Source of the DNA: Bacteroidota bacterium
GTDB taxonomy: Bacteria; Bacteroidota; Bacteroidia; Chitinophagales; Chitinophagaceae
Length of the DNA: 46,786 nucleotides
Assembly (NCBI GenBank): GCA_018266615.1
Contig: JAFEAB010000045.1
Location: forward strand, 1 to 46,786
Reading direction: 5' to 3'
Shown here one piece after another: positions 42,541 through 46,786 of the stretch (the stretch's first letter is position 1; the number at the start of each line of letters is the position of its first letter). Under the pieces are notes generated by a model. The model saw only the letters and a list, made by a program, of their open reading frames with translations, ran no database searches and was not told the DNA's origin. Both the position numbers and the translations under genes were made by a program.

Positions 42541-43470
42541 TTATCCTTCTTTCCCCTCGGGGGCCTTTGGATTAGCGGGCTTAGTTCCTTTTAATGATTC
42601 CACAAAACTTGCCACCTGTTCTATTTCTTTACCCGAATAGGTTGCTTTCCAGGGTGGCATGGCGTTTATCCCATCGTGAATGGTTTTGAAAACCGATTTA
42701 ATATCGCCGCCATGCAGCCAATAATTATCGGTAAGGTTAGGGCCAATAATCCCGCCCCCATCATTGCCATGGCAAACTGCACAGGATTTAACGAATATTT
42801 CCTTCCCGGCAGAAATATCCGAATTATCGGTGAGGAGCTTCACATTACTTTCATTTACGTCTTCCGCCGCCACTTTTGCGGTTGGGGCTACCGGCTCAGG
42901 TTCGGGGCCACTGTATTTCCAAATGTAAATCCCATTCAAGACTAAGAATGCAACAATAGCGGTGGCCCACCAGTTGAATTTTGATTTATGAGTTTTTCCC
43001 TTTGCCTCTGCAGATCTTTTAATAAGGTTTGAGATATTCCACAGTAAAACCAACACCACAACCGTTTCGATGAAGATCGTCAAAACCAATAAAAAGAAAG
43101 CAGTAGGCGTCATTCCGGCTATGCTCGATGCAGTGGGAGCCGCAGCCGCACCTGCAGCGGGTTCCTGGGCGTTGGCAATACCGGTTATACCCAAGAGAAG
43201 GGCAGAGACAATCATTGTTTTTCCGGCAGAACTTATTTCATCCAGTGGTTTTTTTAGATAAATTCCTGATGCTGAAACTAAAACGAACCCCAGGATGCCA
43301 ATCAATAGGGCAAAAATTACTGCCACCGTTACCAGTAAAAAGAAAGCCGGGTTAAGATGTGGCGCGCCCGTTTCTGCTGCTGCCGCAGTATCTGTTTGGG
43401 CAAAAACTTGAAGGGAACTGAAGAAACACCCCATCAGGAAAAGTCGCGCAAAAATTTTTCTGTTAGCCAT
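42541..43470 (-). CDS. Second CcoP-like monoheme cytochrome c
   Basis: A 309-residue protein closely resembling the first CcoP: a signal-like start ending QVFAQ, LNPAFFLLVTVAVIFALLIG, a second stretch ending IANAQ, MTPTAFFLLVLTIFIETVVVLVLLWNIS, one further helix (FNWWATAIVAFLVLNGIYIWKY) and a cytochrome c domain with one CxxCH (CAVCH) and an NAMPPW Met. It is shorter between helix 3 and the heme domain and has its own terminator, so it is a separate transcription unit. The ATG at 43470 gives the better signal peptide than one 10 codons upstream. It may be an alternative CcoP or an electron donor. Confidence 0.88.
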   Translation of the reverse strand: MANRKIFARLFLMGCFFSSLQVFAQTDTAAAAETGAPHLNPAFFLLVTVAVIFALLIGILGFVLVSASGIYLKKPLDEISSAGKTMIVSALLLGITGIANAQEPAAGAAAAPTASSIAGMTPTAFFLLVLTIFIETVVVLVLLWNISNLIKRSAEAKGKTHKSKFNWWATAIVAFLVLNGIYIWKYSGPEPEPVAPTAKVAAEDVNESNVKLLTDNSDISAGKEIFVKSCAVCHGNDGGGIIGPNLTDNYWLHGGDIKSVFKTIHDGINAMPPWKATYSGKEIEQVASFVESLKGTKPANPKAPEGKEG

Positions 43471-43500
43471 AATGAGAACATTTAAAGAATTGATTTTCAA

Positions 43501-43886
43501 GAGTAGTCTTGCTATTGTTTTTGAACTGAAAGGGCCTTACAGCAAAGTATACATTTCGGCAAGTGAAGGTCATCTATGTTTTCAATCAGGAAAAACAACA
43601 TGCGAATTTATAATAAAATGAACGGTAATATGGGTTTTCGCATCATTTATGCCGGTTATTGGTCAGAAACCCGGGAAACATGATGAAAATCAAGATTTTT
43701 TAAACATTGAAATTATTCAGGAATGCAAACCATATTTTGAAAGAGTCGGTTTTGCATAATTATAATATTTATGGGAAATTATTCTCATGATATTAGAGTT
43801 TGGGTTTGGAGGAATGTATTTGTTTTATGGTTGGGGAACTAACATTCGTCATGGAAAATAAATTCTCCGGAAAGTAGATTGCTGTC
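43501..43886. other. Non-coding divergent promoter region
   Basis: This 386-base AT-rich gap separates the CcoP-like paralogue (-) from the ScdA-like gene (+). The only open frame of note is 35 codons (43576-43683, +) with no visible features, judged not a gene. A near-FNR box lies at 43680-43693. Confidence 0.6.
43680..43693. promoter_or_regulatory. FNR/CRP-like box
   Basis: ATGAT-GAAA-ATCAA matches the FNR/CRP-family site TTGATnnnnATCAA at 9 of 10 positions. It lies in the gap between the cbb3 locus and the ScdA-like/kinase/receiver-CNB genes, 194 bases before the ScdA-like ATG. Confidence 0.45.
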
Positions 43887-44585
43887 ATGAACAAAGAGGA
43901 AACAGGAAATAACGGAGAAAAAACGGTTTCTGAAACCGTTAGGGAGAACTACCGCACAGCAGCGGTTTTCAAAAGGTATTCCATCAATTATTGTTGCGGT
44001 GGAAAATGGCCGGTAAGTATGCTGTGCGAAAATGCCGGGGTCTCAATTCACGAATTAAGGCGAGAGCTGATCCTCGAAACAACGCCAATCCAACCCGTTG
44101 TGTATAGGCAGGTATTGCAATGGTCTGTATCTTTTTTGTCCACGTTTATAAAGGAGGTGTATTATAGTTACTTCGAAAAACAACTCCCCCATATCCTTTC
44201 AGAGATTGAGAATTTTGCCGATGGTCACCGGAAGAAATTTCCGTTTTTGAGAGAGCTTGAGCCGCTGGTCCATGAATTTGGAAGGAGTATAAAAGAATGC
44301 CTGGAATTTGGTAAACGAGATATAGATAATACCGTTCAGTTGCCAAAAATCGGACATTATTCATTTATCTTTTTAAAAAACAAAGAATGCCTCCTGGTTC
44401 TTTTTTCAGAAATGCGCTGGGTAACAGAAAACTTTACAATGGCCGAAACGGCCTGCACCTCACACCGCGTTGCCTTTAACCTGCTCAAAGAAATGGAGGC
44501 AATGCTTAAAGATGTATTTTTTCTTGAAGAGAAATTACTGGAGCGTGTAAACGCCGATTCTGCTGTGTCTTCCCTGGCTGTTTAG
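43887..44585 (+). CDS. ScdA/RIC-like protein with degenerate di-iron site
   Basis: A 232-residue protein with the layout of the RIC (ScdA/YtfE) iron-sulfur repair family. The N-terminal ScdA_N domain is intact: AVFKRYSINYCCGGKWPVSMLCENAGVS, with the YCCGG cysteines. The C-terminal hemerythrin-like bundle has lost most iron ligands: the HHxY-type site is VYYSYF, the LxxHxxxEE-type helix reads SIKECLEF, the SEHD-type site is FSEMRW and the last HxxLE His is Val in DVFFLEE. His114 in the DGH position and Glu214 remain. It probably cannot hold a normal di-iron centre. It lies upstream of a PAS kinase gene (62-base gap). Confidence 0.85.
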   Translation: MNKEETGNNGEKTVSETVRENYRTAAVFKRYSINYCCGGKWPVSMLCENAGVSIHELRRELILETTPIQPVVYRQVLQWSVSFLSTFIKEVYYSYFEKQLPHILSEIENFADGHRKKFPFLRELEPLVHEFGRSIKECLEFGKRDIDNTVQLPKIGHYSFIFLKNKECLLVLFSEMRWVTENFTMAETACTSHRVAFNLLKEMEAMLKDVFFLEEKLLERVNADSAVSSLAV

Positions 44586-44621
44586 GAAGATGACAGAAGG
44601 CCGATTTCAATTTATAATTGA

Positions 44622-44629
44622 TAATTTTG
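44622..44629 (+). promoter_or_regulatory. Candidate -7 box TAATTTTG for the PAS kinase
   Basis: An exact match to TAnnTTTG, 18 bases before the kinase ATG at 44648, in the gap after the ScdA-like gene. Confidence 0.45.
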
Positions 44630-44647
44630 TGGCCTGTAAATATTCTA

Positions 44648-45880
44648 ATGCACAGGCATATTGCACACTTAACATCCTTGTTCGACAATGCTACGGAAGG
44701 CATTATTTTGACGGATACCAGCGGCACTGTTATTTTGATTAACCCGGCTGCCCGGAAAATGTTTGCGTACACCGAGGATGAAATAGTTGGGCAACCGATT
44801 GAAATTCTTATTCCTCACTCCCATCGCCATCATCATGTAGAACTGAGAGATCATTTTAATGGACATCCCACCAACCGGAGAATGGGCCATGGCCGGGATT
44901 TATATGGAATGAGAAAGAACGGGGAGAAATTCTCGGTGGAAGTTAGCCTGAGTTCCTATGAAAGAGAGGGGAAGTTATTTGTAATTGCATTTATTATTGA
45001 CATTACCCAGCGGAAGTTAATTGAGACCGCAATGCTGGCACAACAAAACCGGCTCGAACAAATAACAGAACAGGTAAGAAAACTTAATACCGAGCTGGAA
45101 GCCAAGGTAGAAGAGCGCACGCTGATACTCCGGGAAGCGCTGGCAAAATTGCAACGATCGCAGGAAGAACTAAGTGAGGCGTTGGTGAAAGAAAAAGAGT
45201 TGAATGAAATTAAGGGCCGGTTTGTTTCAATGGCATCACATGAGTTTCGGACCCCGTTAAGTACCGTACTTTCTTCTGCCTCATTGCTGAGTAAGTATAC
45301 GGCTACAGAAGATCAGCCCAAAAGGGATAAGCATATCAGTAAGATAAAAAATGCAGTAAGCCAGTTGAATGAGATCCTGGAAGATTTTCTGTCGTTGGGT
45401 AAACTTGATGAAGGGAAAGTAGAAAGCCGGCCTACCGAATTAAATCTGGAAGAGTTTCTTCGCGATTTGGAAGAGGAAACTTCGGTATTATTGAAAAAGG
45501 GGCAAAAGATTGGATTAGAATTTGAAGGAAAACCCGATATTTTTGTAGATCGCAAGTTGTTGAAAAATGTATTGGTTAATCTGGTTACCAATGCAATAAA
45601 ATTTTCAGGAGAGGAAAAGACAATCCGGATTGTAGCCAATGTTGGGAGAAAAAATGCGACATTGAAAGTAGCTGATGAGGGAATAGGGATACCCAGGGAA
45701 GACCAGGGTCATTTATTCTCCAGTTTTTTCAGGAGTGCGAATGCAACAAATATCCAGGGAACCGGGCTTGGGTTGCATATTGTAAAACGGTTTGTGGATC
45801 TCATGAATGGAAAAGTAAAAATTGATAGTGAACTGAATAAAGGAACTACGGTTACCATCACCATACCTATAACCAAATAA
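44648..45880 (+). CDS. FixL-like PAS sensor histidine kinase
   Basis: A 410-residue soluble (no membrane segment) histidine kinase. Residues 8-115 are a PAS domain whose F-helix region RHHHVELRDHF aligns with the heme-binding segment of FixL: His63 falls at the FixL heme-ligand position and Arg83 at the distal Arg position. A coiled coil (about 125-190) leads to the H-box MASHEFRTPLS with phospho-acceptor His198, then the ATPase N-box NLVTNAIKFS, DEGIGIP and GTGLGLHIVKRF. An ATG at 44648 is preferred over a TTG ten codons earlier. It precedes the receiver-CNB gene by 4 bases and is its likely cognate. Heme binding is inference, since related His residues occur in non-heme PAS domains. Confidence 0.9.
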   Translation: MHRHIAHLTSLFDNATEGIILTDTSGTVILINPAARKMFAYTEDEIVGQPIEILIPHSHRHHHVELRDHFNGHPTNRRMGHGRDLYGMRKNGEKFSVEVSLSSYEREGKLFVIAFIIDITQRKLIETAMLAQQNRLEQITEQVRKLNTELEAKVEERTLILREALAKLQRSQEELSEALVKEKELNEIKGRFVSMASHEFRTPLSTVLSSASLLSKYTATEDQPKRDKHISKIKNAVSQLNEILEDFLSLGKLDEGKVESRPTELNLEEFLRDLEEETSVLLKKGQKIGLEFEGKPDIFVDRKLLKNVLVNLVTNAIKFSGEEKTIRIVANVGRKNATLKVADEGIGIPREDQGHLFSSFFRSANATNIQGTGLGLHIVKRFVDLMNGKVKIDSELNKGTTVTITIPITK

Positions 45881-45884
45881 AAAA

Positions 45885-46786
45885 ATGGCAAAAACAGTTT
45901 TAGTTATTGATGATAATATTGATATCCGGGAAAATACGGCTGAAATATTGGAGTTGGCCGGGTATGACACCATTACCGCCGAAAATGGCAAGGAGGGTGT
46001 TGAAAAAGCGCTAAAAGAAAAGCCGGATATTATTGTTTGTGATATCATGATGCCAGAGCTGGATGGTTATGGGGTTTTGCATTTGCTGAGGAAGAAACCG
46101 GAAGCGCAACACATCCCTTTTATATTCCTGACTGCTAAAACGGAAAGGAGCGACCTGAGAAAGGGGATGGAAATGGGTGCCGATGATTATGTAACAAAGC
46201 CGTTTGAGGATATTGAGTTGCTTAATGCCATTGAGGTCAGGTTAAAAAAGGCGGAAGTATTGCAACAGCCGTATAGCATGTCGGCCCAGGGGCTACAGGA
46301 ATTTTTAAAGGGAGTTAAAAATTCGGGACTAGTCAAAAAGCTTTCAGACCAGTATGATATTGAGAATTATTCTAAGAAGCAGGTATTGTACCAGGAAGGA
46401 AAGCGGCCAAAATACCTGTATTATATTTCGAAAGGAAAGGTAAAGGCAGTGAAAGCACATGAGGACGGGAAGGATTATATCATTGATATATTTACCGCAG
46501 GAGATTTTGTGGGGTATCCCGCATTGATTGAGGATAAAAATTACGATGATTCAGCAATTGTGCTGGAGGATTCCGAAATCATTCATATCCCCAAGGAGGA
46601 TTTTCAGGCCATGATATATACGGATATGAATGTGGCGGCAAAATTTATCCGTATTATCACCCAAAATGTTAAGGAGAAGGAAGAACGCCTTGTTAACCTG
46701 GCTTACAGCTCGTTAAGGAAGCGGGTTGCAAAAGCATTGGTTGAATTGAATCAAAAGTATAATACCAGTGCCGGGACGAATCCGAT
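45885..46786 (+). CDS. Response regulator with cyclic-nucleotide-binding (CRP-type) domain, 3' truncated
   Basis: 300 codons are visible and the gene runs off the window. Residues 1-125 are a receiver domain with DD at 9-10, phospho-acceptor Asp53 in CDIMMPELDG and Lys105 in VTKPFED. From about 148 follows a CRP/FNR-like cyclic-nucleotide-binding domain (YSKKQVLYQEGKRPKYLYYISKGKVKAV, TAGDFVGYPALIED, IHIPKEDF) and the dimer helix; the expected winged-helix DNA-binding end is at or beyond the window edge (LRKRVAKALVEL is visible). It is 4 bases downstream of the PAS kinase. It may combine the roles of FixJ and FixK in one chain. Confidence 0.9.
   Translation, partial: MAKTVLVIDDNIDIRENTAEILELAGYDTITAENGKEGVEKALKEKPDIIVCDIMMPELDGYGVLHLLRKKPEAQHIPFIFLTAKTERSDLRKGMEMGADDYVTKPFEDIELLNAIEVRLKKAEVLQQPYSMSAQGLQEFLKGVKNSGLVKKLSDQYDIENYSKKQVLYQEGKRPKYLYYISKGKVKAVKAHEDGKDYIIDIFTAGDFVGYPALIEDKNYDDSAIVLEDSEIIHIPKEDFQAMIYTDMNVAAKFIRIITQNVKEKEERLVNLAYSSLRKRVAKALVELNQKYNTSAGTNP

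Noticed and set aside
43576..43683. A 35-codon open frame in the divergent region
   Set aside because: It is very short, has no recognisable features, and overlaps the FNR-like box.

Overview
The window looks like part of a chromosome from a Bacteroidota bacterium, most probably a Chitinophagaceae-type member of the Chitinophagia. The reasons are a giant secreted protein with a type IX secretion (type B) C-terminal domain, a DUF2480 protein, a fused CcoN-CcoO oxidase subunit, DUF6576-tailed rhomboids, moderate to low GC content, and repeated TAnnTTTG boxes (the Bacteroidota sigma-A -7 element) ahead of genes. No rRNA, tRNA, CRISPR array or insertion sequence was seen.

Layout. 1-6090 (+): end of an RlmD-type rRNA methyltransferase, two rhomboid-family proteins (the second apparently catalytically dead), an endonuclease/exonuclease/phosphatase protein, cysS and an LLM flavin oxidoreductase. 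6152-11188 (-): a 1678-residue T9SS cargo with 12 tandem repeats of about 78 residues. 11410-14047: a small membrane protein, a HhH DNA glycosylase, free-methionine-R-sulfoxide reductase, a lone receiver-domain protein and recX. 14135-20651: dnaN, asnS, corA, a DUF2480 protein and a membrane-anchored parvulin. 20652-21213 is a 562-base AT-rich non-coding gap with a cluster of DnaA-box-like motifs (candidate oriC). 21214-28289: nadA, chrA, nadD, feoA, ybeY, an HNH-like gene preceded by two parS-like repeats, mnmG, a cupin protein and a tail-less SSB.

28496-33401: a zinc-ribbon protein, then a tight three-gene minus-strand operon encoding a SET-domain protein, an ATP-grasp ligase and an ATP-grasp-SET fusion. 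This is the best candidate for an undescribed system: it pairs carboxylate-amine ligation with lysine-methyltransferase-type chemistry. A small orphan gene lies divergent to it, followed by an outer-membrane-type protein.

33564-46786: a complete cbb3 (cco/fix) oxidase locus on the minus strand (ccoP-like paralogue, ccoI, ccoS, ccoNO fusion, ccoQ, ccoP, ccoG, ccoH, SafE-like). It is followed divergently by a degenerate ScdA/RIC protein, a FixL-like PAS histidine kinase and a receiver-CNB fusion. Together these suggest a high-affinity respiratory chain with an adjacent oxygen or redox sensing circuit.

Start codons were adjusted where an internal ATG gave a better family fit. All functional calls come from motifs read by eye; no database search was run.
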